Below are positions 49,582 to 58,455 of a stretch of 64,000 nt of DNA, piece after piece. The notes beneath the pieces were generated by a model. That model saw only the letters and a list, made by a program, of their open reading frames with translations. It searched no databases and was not told the DNA's origin. Origin of the DNA: Streptomyces antimicrobicus (lineage in GTDB: Bacteria > Actinomycetota > Actinomycetes > Streptomycetales > Streptomycetaceae); assembly GCF_020532625.1 (NCBI RefSeq), contig NZ_JAJAUY010000007.1:1-64000 (forward strand). The letters run 5' to 3'. Numbering within the stretch: position 1 is the stretch's first letter; the number at the start of each line of letters is the position of its first letter. Made by a program: the position numbers and the translations under genes.

Positions 49582-50325
49582 TCAGGGCACCTTGCGCACG
49601 AGCTGGCTGGTCAGGTCGTAGCGTGCGCCGACAATGGCCAGGCGACCGTCGGCGATCCGGGCGGCGAGGTCCGGCTCGGCGGTCAGGCGCGCCCGGACGC
49701 GGCGCACGTTCTCGGTGACCGCCGCGTCGATCCGGGCCTCGCCCTCGAGCGCGTGATCGATCGCCGGCCGGATCCGCTCCGCCAAGTAGCGGATGTGTGC
49801 CGGGAGCGCGCCGCCGGCCTCGGAGTGCACGGCGGCGGCGACCGCTCCGCACCCCTGATGACCCAGGACGACGATCAGCGGGACGCCCAGTTCCAGCACC
49901 CCGTACGCGATGCTGCCCAGGACCGCTTCGTCCAGGACCTCGCCCGCCGACCGCACGGTGAGCAGATCACCCAGGCCCTGGTCGAAGACCAGCTCCGGCG
50001 GCACCCGCGAGTCCACGCACCCCAGGACCACCGCGAACGGGTGCTGCCCGCCCACCAGCGCCCGGCGGACACTCCGGGCACGGTCCGGACGGCTCTCGTG
50101 AAACGTTCGCCACCGCCGGTTCCCCGCCATCAGCTCACGCCACGCAGGCCCCGGCGCGCACGGCCGCGACCCGCCCACGGCCGCCGCCCCGGCTCGCCCT
50201 CCCGAGGCTGCCGAGGCCCCGCACACCAGCCCCGCCCCTAACACCGCGGCCCCGCTCAACCCCGCGCGCACCAGTCGGCGACGCGCGACAGACACCTCTG
50301 CCCCACAGCTACGATCGACGCTCAT
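49582..50325 (-). CDS. Exported beta-class carbonic anhydrase
   Basis: A 247-residue beta-carbonic anhydrase with a twin-arginine style leader (ARRRLVRAGLSGAAVLGAGLV). The zinc/active-site motifs are intact: VVLGCVDSRVPPELVFDQG (Cys, Asp, Arg) near residue 102 and VVLGHQGCGAVAAAV (His, Cys) near 155. It would interconvert CO2 and bicarbonate outside the membrane. The ATG at 50325 is used; a GTG at 50295, with GGGG five bases upstream, would put the double Arg near the start as typical Tat leaders do. It sits 2 kb from a SulP transporter and could feed it bicarbonate. Confidence 0.93.
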   Translation of the reverse strand: MSVDRSCGAEVSVARRRLVRAGLSGAAVLGAGLVCGASAASGGRAGAAAVGGSRPCAPGPAWRELMAGNRRWRTFHESRPDRARSVRRALVGGQHPFAVVLGCVDSRVPPELVFDQGLGDLLTVRSAGEVLDEAVLGSIAYGVLELGVPLIVVLGHQGCGAVAAAVHSEAGGALPAHIRYLAERIRPAIDHALEGEARIDAAVTENVRRVRARLTAEPDLAARIADGRLAIVGARYDLTSQLVRKVP

Positions 50326-50436
50326 GTCCGGACAAGCTAGACGCCTCCCCTGCCCGGGCGGCGGGCGCGGGCCCGGCCTTGAGCAAGATTTGGCCCACTC
50401 CGCCCCGGCTGCCGCACGACACGCCCTCCAAGGCCC

Positions 50437-51960
50437 TCAGAAGAGCCCGAGCTTCCTCGGCGAGTAGCTGACCAGCAGGTTCTTCGTCTGCTGGTAGTGC
50501 TCCAGCATCATCTTGTGCCCCTCGCGGCCGATCCCCGACTGCTTGTAGCCGCCGAAGGCGGCGTGCGCCGGGTAGGCGTGGTACGTGTTCTGCCAGACGC
50601 GGCCCGCCTGGAGGGCGCGGCCGGCGCGGTAGGCGGTGTTCACGTCGCGGGTCCACACGCCCGCGCCGAGGCCGTAGGCCGTGTCGTTGGCGATGCGGAC
50701 CGCGTCGTCGAAGTCCTCGAACGACGTCACCGAGACCACCGGGCCGAAGATCTCCTCCTGGAAGATCCGCATCCGGTTGTCGCCTTCGAAGACGGTCGGC
50801 TGGACGTAGTAACCGCCGGCCAGTTCCCCGTCGAGCTCCTGGCGCCGGCCGCCGGTGAGGATCTTCGCGCCCTCCTTCCGGCCGAGTTCCACGTACGACA
50901 GGATCTTCTTCAGCTGCTCCTCCGAGGCCTGCGCGCCGATCATCGTGTCCGTGTCCAGCGGATGCCCCGGCACGATCAGCCGCGTACGGGCGACGGCCGC
51001 GTCCAGGAAGTCGCCGTAGCGGCCGCGTTCGATCAGGGCGCGCGAGGGGCACGTGCACACCTCGCCCTGGTTGAGGGCGAACATGGCGAAGCCTTCGAGG
51101 GCCTTGTCCCGCAGGTCGTCGTCGACGGCCCAGATGTCGTCGAAGAAGAGGTTCGGGCTCTTGCCGCCCAGTTCCAGGGTGACGGGCTTGAGGTTCTCCG
51201 CGGCGTACCGCATGATCAGCCGGCCCGTCGACGTCTCCCCGGTGAACGCGATCTTCGCCACCCGCGGGCTGGACGCCAGGGGTTTGCCGGCTTCCTCGCC
51301 GAAGCCGTTGACGACGTTCACCACGCCCGGCGGCAGCAGGTCGGCGACCAGGCCCAGCCAGTAGTGCACCGAGGCCGGGGTCTGCTCGGCCGGCTTGAGC
51401 ACGACCGTGTTGCCGGCCGCCAGCGCCGGTGCCAGCTTCCACGCGGCCATCAGGAGGGGGAAGTTCCACGGGATGATCTGCGCCACCACTCCCAGCGGTT
51501 CGTGGAAGTGGTAGGCGACGGTGTCCCCGTCGAGTTCGCTGAGGCTGCCCTCCTGGGCGCGCAACACACCGGCGAAGTACCGGAAGTGGTCGATCGCCAG
51601 CGGTAGGTCGGCGGCCAGCGTCTCACGGACCGGCTTGCCGTTCTCCCAGGTCTCCGCGACCGCCAGCGCCTCCAGGTGCTGTTCCGTGCGGTCGGCGATG
51701 CGCAGCAGCACCGCGGACCGCTCGGCGGCCGGGGTGCGGCCCCACGCGGGGGCCGCGGCGTGGGCCGCGTCAAGCGCCCGCTCCACGTCCTCCGCCGTGC
51801 CGCGTGCCACCTCCGTGAACACCTGGCCGTCGACCGGGGAGGGGTTGGCGAACCAGCGCCCGCGCACCGGGTCCACGTACGCGCCGCCGATGAAGTGCCC
51901 GTAGCGGGGCGCGTACGCCATGAGCGCGCCCTCGGTGCCAGGTGCCGCGTACCGGGTCAT
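50437..51960 (-). CDS. Aldehyde dehydrogenase (NAD-dependent)
   Basis: A 507-residue ALDH-superfamily enzyme. The coenzyme-binding helix is [21 protein letters not shown], the catalytic glutamate is in [11 protein letters not shown] near residue 264, and the catalytic cysteine in '[14 protein letters not shown]' near 303. The end '[23 protein letters not shown]' is typical of the acetaldehyde/chloroacetaldehyde dehydrogenase (ExaC/AldA) group. Its partner regulator lies directly upstream in the same direction, so it is probably induced by aldehydes or alcohols. ATG 51960 has GGAGG four bases before it; ATG 51921 is another option. Confidence 0.93.
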   Translation of the reverse strand: MTRYAAPGTEGALMAYAPRYGHFIGGAYVDPVRGRWFANPSPVDGQVFTEVARGTAEDVERALDAAHAAAPAWGRTPAAERSAVLLRIADRTEQHLEALAVAETWENGKPVRETLAADLPLAIDHFRYFAGVLRAQEGSLSELDGDTVAYHFHEPLGVVAQIIPWNFPLLMAAWKLAPALAAGNTVVLKPAEQTPASVHYWLGLVADLLPPGVVNVVNGFGEEAGKPLASSPRVAKIAFTGETSTGRLIMRYAAENLKPVTLELGGKSPNLFFDDIWAVDDDLRDKALEGFAMFALNQGEVCTCPSRALIERGRYGDFLDAAVARTRLIVPGHPLDTDTMIGAQASEEQLKKILSYVELGRKEGAKILTGGRRQELDGELAGGYYVQPTVFEGDNRMRIFQEEIFGPVVSVTSFEDFDDAVRIANDTAYGLGAGVWTRDVNTAYRAGRALQAGRVWQNTYHAYPAHAAFGGYKQSGIGREGHKMMLEHYQQTKNLLVSYSPRKLGLF

Positions 51961-51965
51961 GCGTC

Positions 51966-52025
51966 CTCCACCGGCCGTCCGCCGTCCGCCGTCCGCCGTC
52001 AGCCGTCCGCCGTCCGCCGTCCGCC
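51966..52025. repeat. Tandem 7-bp repeat (CCGTCCG)
   Basis: Between the aldehyde dehydrogenase and regulator genes, the plus strand has eight to nine copies of CCGTCCG-type heptamers, one slightly altered (CCGTCAG). Consistent with slippage expansion in a spacer; it lies upstream of the dehydrogenase start and could affect its promoter spacing. Confidence 0.75.
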
Positions 52026-52111
52026 CACCGGACAGCGCCGCGGGCGAGCCTAAGGAGCCCCGGGTTGCACCTACGTTGCCTGCACCGCGCCCTGCCCCCG
52101 CACGGCGTCGC

Positions 52112-53407
52112 TCAGCTCCACGCGCCCCGTTCGACGCCCGGTTCCGCGCCCGGTTCCGCGCCCAGTTCCTTGTCCAGGGTGCGGGCGTGGGCCAGGGCGG
52201 CCGGGCGGGCGTGCGCGGGGAGGGCCGCGGCCAGGGCCTGCCACGCCGCCGGGTCGTCCTCGCCCCACGGGCTGCACACCCAGTCCGCCAGGAGGCCGCA
52301 GTCCGCCCGCGCGATCACGGCGGCGCGCGCGGCGTCCTCGATGCGGCGGCGCAGGCGTACGACGGCCGGCGCGGTGGAGCCGGGCAGCAGGGGGCCCGCG
52401 TAGCCGCTGAGCGCCGCAGACACCGCGCCGGTGGCCAGCCGCCGGGTCACCGCGGTGAAGTCCGCCCGCAGCGGTGCCGCCGTGCGGTACGGGCGGGAGA
52501 GCAGCACCCCCGGCCCGAGGAGGTTCCGCAGACGGGACATCTCGGCCCGCAGCGTCACCGGGGCGACCGCTTCGTCCTCGTAGAGCGCGATCGCCAGTTC
52601 CTCCCCGGACCAGCCCTCGGGCCGGTGCGCCAGCAACGCCATGATCTCGCTGTGCCGCCGCCCGAGCCGCAGCCGCCGGCCGCCCAGCACGAGCAGGGCC
52701 TCGTCCCGGCCGAGCGCGCGCAGGGTGCCGTGGGCCGGCGGCGGGGCCGGTTCCAGCAGCGCGAGCTGGGACTCCGCCGCCCGCGCCACGGCCTGGACGA
52801 ACGCCAGCGAGTGCGGGTGCGCCAGACCGTCGCCGCCGGTGATGTCCACGGCGCCCAGCAGTTCCCCGGTGCGCGGATCGCGCAGCGGGGCCGCGGCGCA
52901 GGTCCAGGGGTGCACCTGCCGGCTGAAGTGCTCGGGGCCGAAGACCTGGACGGGCGCGCCGACCGCCATCGCCGTCCCCGGCGCGTTGGTGCCCATCGCG
53001 GACTCCGCCCAGCGGGCGCCCGGCACGAAGCCGAGGCCCTCGGCCCGGGTCAGGGTGCCGGTGTCGCCCTCCACCCACAGCAGGCTGCCGCGGGCGTCGC
53101 ACACCGCCAGCAGGTGCTCCTGGTGGGCGGCGTAGGCCCCGATCAGTTCCCGGAACACCGGCATCACCCGGGCCAGCGGATGCTCCTCCCGGTACTCCCG
53201 CAGCTCCGGCCCGGGCAGCTCGACCCGGGCCGTGGACTCCGGGCTGACGCGGGCCCGCGCGCAGCGCCGCCACGACTGCGCGATGACCGTCCGCACCCGG
53301 CCCTGGACGCGTCCGTGCCGGGTGAACGCGTCGTGGGCGCCGCGCAGTTCCCGGGTCCGGGCGGCGGGATCCACCCCGTCCGGCAGCGCCACCGACGGAC
53401 CGGTCAT
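52112..53407 (-). CDS. GAF-domain regulator of the aldehyde dehydrogenase (AcoR-like N-terminus)
   Basis: A 431-residue regulator. The N-terminal part is like that of AcoR-type activators ([23 protein letters not shown]-type GAF strands '[25 protein letters not shown]'). It has no sigma-54 ATPase domain; the second half has a winged-helix/SARP-like part ([29 protein letters not shown]). It would sense a small molecule and control the aldehyde dehydrogenase gene 152 bases downstream. ATG at 53407. Confidence 0.85.
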   Translation of the reverse strand: MTGPSVALPDGVDPAARTRELRGAHDAFTRHGRVQGRVRTVIAQSWRRCARARVSPESTARVELPGPELREYREEHPLARVMPVFRELIGAYAAHQEHLLAVCDARGSLLWVEGDTGTLTRAEGLGFVPGARWAESAMGTNAPGTAMAVGAPVQVFGPEHFSRQVHPWTCAAAPLRDPRTGELLGAVDITGGDGLAHPHSLAFVQAVARAAESQLALLEPAPPPAHGTLRALGRDEALLVLGGRRLRLGRRHSEIMALLAHRPEGWSGEELAIALYEDEAVAPVTLRAEMSRLRNLLGPGVLLSRPYRTAAPLRADFTAVTRRLATGAVSAALSGYAGPLLPGSTAPAVVRLRRRIEDAARAAVIARADCGLLADWVCSPWGEDDPAAWQALAAALPAHARPAALAHARTLDKELGAEPGAEPGVERGAWS

Positions 53408-53571
53408 GTCGCCTCCCTGGCATCCGCGGCTCCTGGAGCGCTCATCGTCGTCGCGGCGGGCAGCGACGACAAGCACGCCTTCGGCCGGGAACGGGAGCGG
53501 GCGGCCGGGAACGGTCCGCCGGCCGCGCGCGTTGAGGGGGTAGGGCCGGCGCAATGGGAGGTGTCCGTACG

Positions 53572-53754
53572 ATGTCGACGAGCGGGAAGATCGCGGTTGC
53601 GGGTGTCGTGGCCGCGGTGGTGCTGTTCTGGACGGTCGGGTTCTGGCCAGGTCTGGCGGTCCTGATCGGCGTGCCGGTGGCCGCGTACCTGCTGCTGGAC
53701 CGGTCCCAGCGGCGTCGGCTGCGCGGCGCCTCCAGACGACAGCTGGGCCGCTAG
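53572..53754 (+). CDS. Small two-helix membrane protein
   Basis: A 60-residue protein with two hydrophobic segments (AVAGVVAAVVLFWTVGF and PGLAVLIGVPVAAYLLL) and a basic, Arg-rich tail (DRSQRRRLRGASRRQLGR). No family recognised. ATG 53572 is used; ATG 53554 is in frame six codons earlier. It lies divergent from the aldehyde regulator and 105 bases before the MOSC gene. Confidence 0.6.
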   Translation: MSTSGKIAVAGVVAAVVLFWTVGFWPGLAVLIGVPVAAYLLLDRSQRRRLRGASRRQLGR

Positions 53755-53859
53755 GCCGCGGTGCGGCCGGGCGGCATCGCGGGTCGGCGGCGCGGGTCGT
53801 CGGCGCGGGGCGGCGGTGCGGAGCGGGAACGAACGGGTGAAGCGGGGGGACGAGCAGGA

Positions 53860-54564
53860 ATGAGCGACGGAGCGGGCCAGATGCCGACCGAGGGAGACCG
53901 CACGGCGGCTACGGCGTCTACGGCGTCTACGGCGTCTACGACGGCTACGGCGGACCAGGCACCCACGGCGGTTCCTACGGTCGCCCGGGGAGACCTCTCG
54001 GCAGAGGGGAGTCCCGGGGTCGGGGCAGGCCAGGTCCTGGCCGTGAGCAGCAACGCCGCGTACTCCTTCACCAAGCCCAACCGCGAGAGCATCACCCTGC
54101 TCGCCGGGCTGGGCGTGGAGGGCGACGTCCACGCGGGCGTCACGGTCAAGCACCGCTCCCGGGTCGCGCAGGACCCCACGAAGCCGAACCTCCGCCAGGT
54201 CCACCTGATCCACCAGGAGCTCTTCGACGAGGTCGCCGAGGCCGGCTTCACGGTGGCCCCCGGCCAGCTCGGGGAGAACGTGACCACGGTCGGCATCGAC
54301 CTGCTGGCGCTGCCGACGGGCACCCTGCTGCGCCTCGGCGAGGAGGCCGTCGTCGAGGTCACGGGCCTGCGGAACCCCTGCGCCCAGATCGACAACTTCC
54401 AGGCCGGTCTGCTCAAGCGGGTCGTCGGCCGCGACGACGAGGGCCGGATCGTCCGCAAGGCCGGGATCATGGGCGTGGTCCGCCGGGGCGGCACGGTCCG
54501 CCCGGGCGACCCGATCACGCTCACCCTCCCCGCCGAACCCCACGTCCCCCTCGCGAAGGTCTGA
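53860..54564 (+). CDS. MOSC domain protein
   Basis: A 234-residue protein. Residues 1-55 are a disordered head with a Thr/Ala/Ser repeat (TASTASTASTTAT), encoded by a tandem 9-bp DNA repeat (GGCGTCTAC) near 53911-53945. The rest is a MOSC domain: AVSSNAAYSFTKPNRESITL, LGVEGDVHAG, 'LIHQELFDEVAEAGF' and the conserved cysteine in GLRNPCAQIDNF. MOSC proteins handle molybdenum-cofactor sulfur or reduce N-hydroxylated compounds. No molybdenum gene is adjacent, so function is open. Confidence 0.88.
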   Translation: MSDGAGQMPTEGDRTAATASTASTASTTATADQAPTAVPTVARGDLSAEGSPGVGAGQVLAVSSNAAYSFTKPNRESITLLAGLGVEGDVHAGVTVKHRSRVAQDPTKPNLRQVHLIHQELFDEVAEAGFTVAPGQLGENVTTVGIDLLALPTGTLLRLGEEAVVEVTGLRNPCAQIDNFQAGLLKRVVGRDDEGRIVRKAGIMGVVRRGGTVRPGDPITLTLPAEPHVPLAKV

Positions 54565-54753
54565 CCACCCCGGAGCCGCAGCTCCGGCGGGGCGGCTCCC
54601 GTCGCGTTCCCGCCGCGCCCGGCGGGGCTCTCGGCGCCGCGCCGGGCGGGCCGGCGGCCCCCGGCCGCAGGGGGGCGGTCCGCTGCGCCGCCGCGGGTCG
54701 GCGGCCGCGCCACCGCACCGCCGGGCCCGGCGCCCCCTGGCAGGGGCCTGGCC

Positions 54754-55641
54754 CTACGCCGGGCGTACCGCCACCGCGTCCAGGGCCGCCAGCAGGCCCG
54801 GCAGGTCCGTGTCGCCCTCGCGGGGGACCGGGATGACCGTGCTCGGGGCCTCGTCCAGCAGGACGAAGGCGAGGTCGTCGGTGCGGGCCACCAGGGACCA
54901 GCCGGGGCCGTCCGCGCGGAGCAGGCGGGAGTCCTCGCCCGCGAACGACGACCGCACCCGGCCCGGCGGAGGCGGCTCCTGCGCGTAGGCCCGGGCCTCG
55001 GCCAGCGCCCGGTGCAGCCCGGCGGGCGCCCCCGCCGGTGTCGCCGCGCCGGCACCCGCCGCCGTCCCTTCCCCGGCCCCGACCGGCGAAGGCACTGCGC
55101 CCCCGGCCCCGGCCGAGGTCCCCGCCTCGGCCGCGGCTCCGGCCGCAGCCGCCCCCGCGGCCGCGAACCGCTCCCGCCACTCGCCCCACTGCTGCGCGAC
55201 CTGGTCCGCGCCGAGCCGCCGCTGCACCGGACCCCAGACGTCCGCCGAAGGCGGCGACAGCGGCACCCGGCCGGTCCCGTCGGCTCCCTGTTCCGGATCG
55301 TGCGGGTCCGGAACACCCGGCGCGGACACCGCCAGAGCGAGCGGCCAGCCGCCCAGCGACACCACGATGCTGCGCTCGTCGGGGGAGAGGTCGTACTCCA
55401 TCCCGCAGTCCCAGGAGGCGATGGCGATCGCCACGAGCGAGACGTCGTCCACGACCACCGTCCAGCGGGCGCCGTCCTCGTCCTGCCCGAGCACCAGCCC
55501 GTAGCCGTCCGCCACCGGTTCCACACCGAGCTGGGCGCACGCCTCCGGATAGTCGTCGCCGAGGACGCTCGGGAACTGCGCGGGGGTCAGCAGTACGGCG
55601 GACAGCACGTACAGCGAACCGCCGGCCTCGTCATCGGACAC
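54754..55641 (-). CDS. Conserved hypothetical cytosolic protein
   Basis: A 295-residue acidic protein. Residues 1-110 are an ordered alpha/beta-looking domain ('LYVLSAVLLTPAQFPSVLGDDY', ARWTVVVDDVSLVAIAIASWDC). A long Ala/Gly/Pro-rich linker at about 165-210 leads to a second ordered part ending RPA. It has no signal peptide. I do not recognise a family. The GTG at 55641 is chosen for GGAGG four bases upstream; the frame extends further but unconvincingly. The 190-base gap before 54754 shows nothing specific. Confidence 0.7.
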   Translation of the reverse strand: MSDDEAGGSLYVLSAVLLTPAQFPSVLGDDYPEACAQLGVEPVADGYGLVLGQDEDGARWTVVVDDVSLVAIAIASWDCGMEYDLSPDERSIVVSLGGWPLALAVSAPGVPDPHDPEQGADGTGRVPLSPPSADVWGPVQRRLGADQVAQQWGEWRERFAAAGAAAAGAAAEAGTSAGAGGAVPSPVGAGEGTAAGAGAATPAGAPAGLHRALAEARAYAQEPPPPGRVRSSFAGEDSRLLRADGPGWSLVARTDDLAFVLLDEAPSTVIPVPREGDTDLPGLLAALDAVAVRPA

Positions 55642-55796
55642 GGGACCTCCTGGTGCACTCTCGTCGGCGCACCCTAACCAGCCGGTAACCCGCGCGTCGA
55701 GAGGTGGCGGGCGGCGATTTCCAAGCCCGCCGCCTGCACGTAGAGTTGACAGCCCGCCACGGACAGTTGGCAACCCGTCACAGAAAGGGATGCCCG

Positions 55797-56705
55797 GTGC
55801 AGCGTTACGAGCGGCTGAAGGAGATCCTCCGCCTCGATCCGGACCAGGACTTCCTCGCCATCTACCGGCTCACCAGCACCTACGAGTTCCCCTGGGACAT
55901 CACCCGCGCCCTGGAGCTCGCCCTCTACCGCACGTACGCCGTCCCCGCCATCGGCCGCCTCCTGGCCGAGACCGGCGAGTTCACCGGCCACGCCCAGAAG
56001 CGCTACGACGACACCGCCCTGCTGCTCGACGCCGTCGTGGAGCACGGCTTCGACAGCGACGTCGCGCGGACCGCGATCCGCCGCGTCAACCAGATGCACC
56101 GCAGCTACGACATCGGCAACGCGGACATGCGCTACGTCCTGTGCACGTTCGTGGTCATTCCCAAGCGCTGGCTGGACGCCTACGGCTGGCGCCCGCTGAC
56201 CCCCCACGAGCAGCGCGCCGCCGCCCGCTACTACGCGACTCTGGGGCGCCATATGGGCATTCAGGACATCCCGGGCTCCTACGAGGAGTTCGAAGCCACC
56301 GTCGATGCCTACGAACGGGAGCATTTCGGCTGGGACGAGGGCGGCAGGAAGGTCGCGGACGCGACCCTCGACCTGATGGCCTCCTGGTACCCCGCCCCGC
56401 TCGCCCCGCTCGTGCGCGGCGCCGCCCTCGCCCTGCTGGACCGGCCGCTGCTGGAAGCGCTGCGGTTCGCGCCGCCCGGCCCGTGGGTACGCCGCCTGGT
56501 CCGCGGGGCCCTCCGGCTGCGCGGGCGGGCGGTACGGCTGCTGCCGCCGCGGACCGAGCCGCACTACGCCCGCCAGAACCGGGAGATCAAGAGCTACCCC
56601 GGCGGCTACGACGTCGGCGAGCTCGGCACCTTCCCGGTCCCGGGCAAGGGCGGCTGCCCCGTGCCGCACCCGCGCAGGGCGGCGGGCGCCGACGCCCAGC
56701 AGTAG
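55797..56705 (+). CDS. Oxygenase MpaB-family (DUF2236-like) protein
   Basis: A 302-residue protein with the helical fold of MpaB/DUF2236 heme-type oxygenases: AQKRYDDTALLLDAVVEHG, 'RRVNQMHRSYDIGNADMRYVLCTFVVIPKRWLDAYG' region with the conserved HRSYDIGNADMRYVL core near residue 100, and a C-terminal hydrophobic segment. The conserved histidines and Asp suit metal or heme binding. Related proteins act on polyisoprenoids and fungal meroterpenoids; the substrate here is unknown. GTG 55797 has AAAGGGA six bases upstream. Confidence 0.85.
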   Translation: MQRYERLKEILRLDPDQDFLAIYRLTSTYEFPWDITRALELALYRTYAVPAIGRLLAETGEFTGHAQKRYDDTALLLDAVVEHGFDSDVARTAIRRVNQMHRSYDIGNADMRYVLCTFVVIPKRWLDAYGWRPLTPHEQRAAARYYATLGRHMGIQDIPGSYEEFEATVDAYEREHFGWDEGGRKVADATLDLMASWYPAPLAPLVRGAALALLDRPLLEALRFAPPGPWVRRLVRGALRLRGRAVRLLPPRTEPHYARQNREIKSYPGGYDVGELGTFPVPGKGGCPVPHPRRAAGADAQQ

Positions 56706-56734
56706 CCCCCCGCCTACGGTCCTCCGGCCCCTGG

Positions 56735-56895
56735 CTCCGGCCGGCAGTCGGCCCCTGGCCCTGGCTGTCGGCGCCCGGCTCCGGCTGTCGGCGCCCGGCT
56801 CCGGACGTCGGCCCCCGGCCCCGGACGTCGGCCCCTGGCCCCGGCCCTGGCCATGGGCCACCTGGCCCCGGCCGTCGGCCCGGGCCCTGGCGGTC
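56735..56895. repeat. Tandem minisatellite of about 21 bp between convergent genes
   Basis: About six to seven imperfect copies of a CTGTCGGCGCCCGGCTCCGG-like unit fill the gap between the convergent MpaB-type gene and the methyltransferase gene. The copies drift (GACGTCGGCCCCCGGCCCC and so on). The array has no open protein-like frame and may be a slippage product acting as a transcription spacer. Confidence 0.75.
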
Positions 56896-56900
56896 GGCCG

Positions 56901-57503
56901 TCAGGCCCGGCGGCGTACGGCGAGGGCGAGGAAGCGGGCGTCCTCGTCCACGTACGAGGTCAGCTCCCAGCCCGAACCCTCCAGCAGCGGACGCAAGTTC
57001 GGCTCGGCCCGGAGGTCGTCCGGGGTGATCGCCCGGCCGTGGCGCGCCGCCACCGCGGCGCGCCCGATCGGGTGGAACAGCGCCAGCCGCCCGCCGGGGC
57101 GGACGACGCGCGCCAACTCCCGCAGGTTCGCGGGCGGGTCGGCCAAGTGGGAGATCAGCCCGGCGCCGAACACCGCGTCCAGGCAGCCGTCGCGCAGCGG
57201 CAGCCGACCGACGTCGGCGCGCAGCAGCGCCCCGTCGCGGTCCCGCCCGGCCCGGACCGCCATGGCGAGCATCTCGGGCGTGAGGTCGGCTCCGACGACC
57301 GTGCCGCCCGGGCCCACGGCCTCGCGCAGCGGCGGCAGGGCGCGGCCCGTGCCGCAGCCGGCGTCCAGGACCCGGTCGCCGGGGCGCAGGCCCAGGTCCG
57401 CGACGGCGGCGGCGTAGGCGGGGCCGTCGTCGGGGAACTTCGTGTCCCAGTCCGCCGCGCGGGGGCCGAAGAACTCCTGCACACGTGTGGGGTCGTCGCT
57501 CAT
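56901..57503 (-). CDS. Class I SAM-dependent methyltransferase (UbiE/ArsM-like)
   Basis: A 200-residue methyltransferase: motif I RVLDAGCGTGRALPPLREAV near residue 45, GADLTPEMLAMA, motif II 'LRDGCLDAVFGAGLISHL' and motif III RVVRPGGRLALFHP. The substrate is not evident. ATG 57503; a possible divergent promoter region with the MHYT gene lies upstream. Confidence 0.9.
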   Translation of the reverse strand: MSDDPTRVQEFFGPRAADWDTKFPDDGPAYAAAVADLGLRPGDRVLDAGCGTGRALPPLREAVGPGGTVVGADLTPEMLAMAVRAGRDRDGALLRADVGRLPLRDGCLDAVFGAGLISHLADPPANLRELARVVRPGGRLALFHPIGRAAVAARHGRAITPDDLRAEPNLRPLLEGSGWELTSYVDEDARFLALAVRRRA

Positions 57504-57629
57504 GTGCCCATGATCCCGCATCCGCGTCGCGGCCGGGCTTCGGCGTACAACCGGTGCCACGTGTGCGATCGGATGTGTCGCAGTCGAACGTCCTTCTGTC
57601 ATATTCCAGCAGCTTTCGAAATGCGCCCC

Positions 57630-57657
57630 TTGTTCGCGCCCTCACCCGGACTAGCGT
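57630..57657 (+). promoter_or_regulatory. Candidate promoter of the MHYT gene
   Basis: TTGTTC (57630-57635) and TAGCGT (57652-57657) are separated by 16 bases and match the actinomycete -35/-10 pattern. The expected start of transcription is at or next to the ATG at 57667, so the mRNA could be nearly leaderless, which would explain the missing ribosome site. Confidence 0.4.
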
Positions 57658-57666
57658 CCCTGGGCC

Positions 57667-58455
57667 ATGGGACACCTGGACCACGCCGCCTATGGCTGGC
57701 TGACCCCCGTACTGTCGTACGTGATGGCATCGATCGGCGCCGCCCTCGGGCTGCGCTGCACCGTCCGCGCGCTCGCCGCCACCGGACGTTCGCGCCGCAA
57801 CTGGCTCCTCACCGCGGCCTCCGCCATCGGCACCGGCATCTGGACGATGCACTTCGTCGCGATGCTCGGCTTCCACGTCACCGGCACCGCGATCCACTAC
57901 GACGTGCCGCTGACCGTCCTCAGCCTGCTCGTCGCCATGGTGGTGGTCGGCGCCGGCGTGTTCGCCGTCGGCCACGGCCACGCCCGGGACCGGGGCAAGG
58001 CCCTCGTCCTGGGCGGCCTCACCACCGGCCTGGGGGTCGCGAGCATGCACTACCTCGGCATGGCCGCGCTGCGCCTGCACGGCCGCATCACCTACGACCT
58101 CCTCATGGTCGGCCTGTCCGTGGTGATCGCCGTGGTCGCGGCCACGGCGGCGCTGTGGGCCGCCCTCAACATCAAGTCCCCGGCCGCGGTCGCCGTGGCC
58201 TCCCTGGTCATGGGCGCGGCCGTGAGCAGCATGCACTACACGGGCATGCTGGCCGTGGCCGTACGCGTCACCCCCTCCGACGCGGGCCTCCCGGGTGCCA
58301 CGGCCCTGCAGTTCATCTTCCCGCTCGCGGTCGGCCTCGGCTCGTACCTGTTCATCACCTCCGCCTTCGTCGCCCTGTCCCCGACCGCCGACGAACGCGA
58401 GGCCTCGGCCTCAGCCCGGAGGCTGGGCGCGACGGCGGGCGCCGCGGCGAACTGA
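57667..58455 (+). CDS. MHYT-domain membrane protein
   Basis: A 262-residue integral membrane protein with seven hydrophobic segments. The three MHYT-type motifs are seen: IWTMHFVAMLGF near residue 60, VASMHYLGMAALRLHG near 125 and VSSMHYTGMLAVAVRV near 190. The MHYT sensor is thought to bind copper and sense oxygen, CO or NO. Unlike many relatives, this one has no attached cyclase or kinase domain, so its output is unknown. Confidence 0.93.
   Translation: MGHLDHAAYGWLTPVLSYVMASIGAALGLRCTVRALAATGRSRRNWLLTAASAIGTGIWTMHFVAMLGFHVTGTAIHYDVPLTVLSLLVAMVVVGAGVFAVGHGHARDRGKALVLGGLTTGLGVASMHYLGMAALRLHGRITYDLLMVGLSVVIAVVAATAALWAALNIKSPAAVAVASLVMGAAVSSMHYTGMLAVAVRVTPSDAGLPGATALQFIFPLAVGLGSYLFITSAFVALSPTADEREASASARRLGATAGAAAN

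Noticed and set aside
51966..52025. CRISPR array
   Set aside because: The units are back-to-back heptamers without spacers; no cas gene is present.
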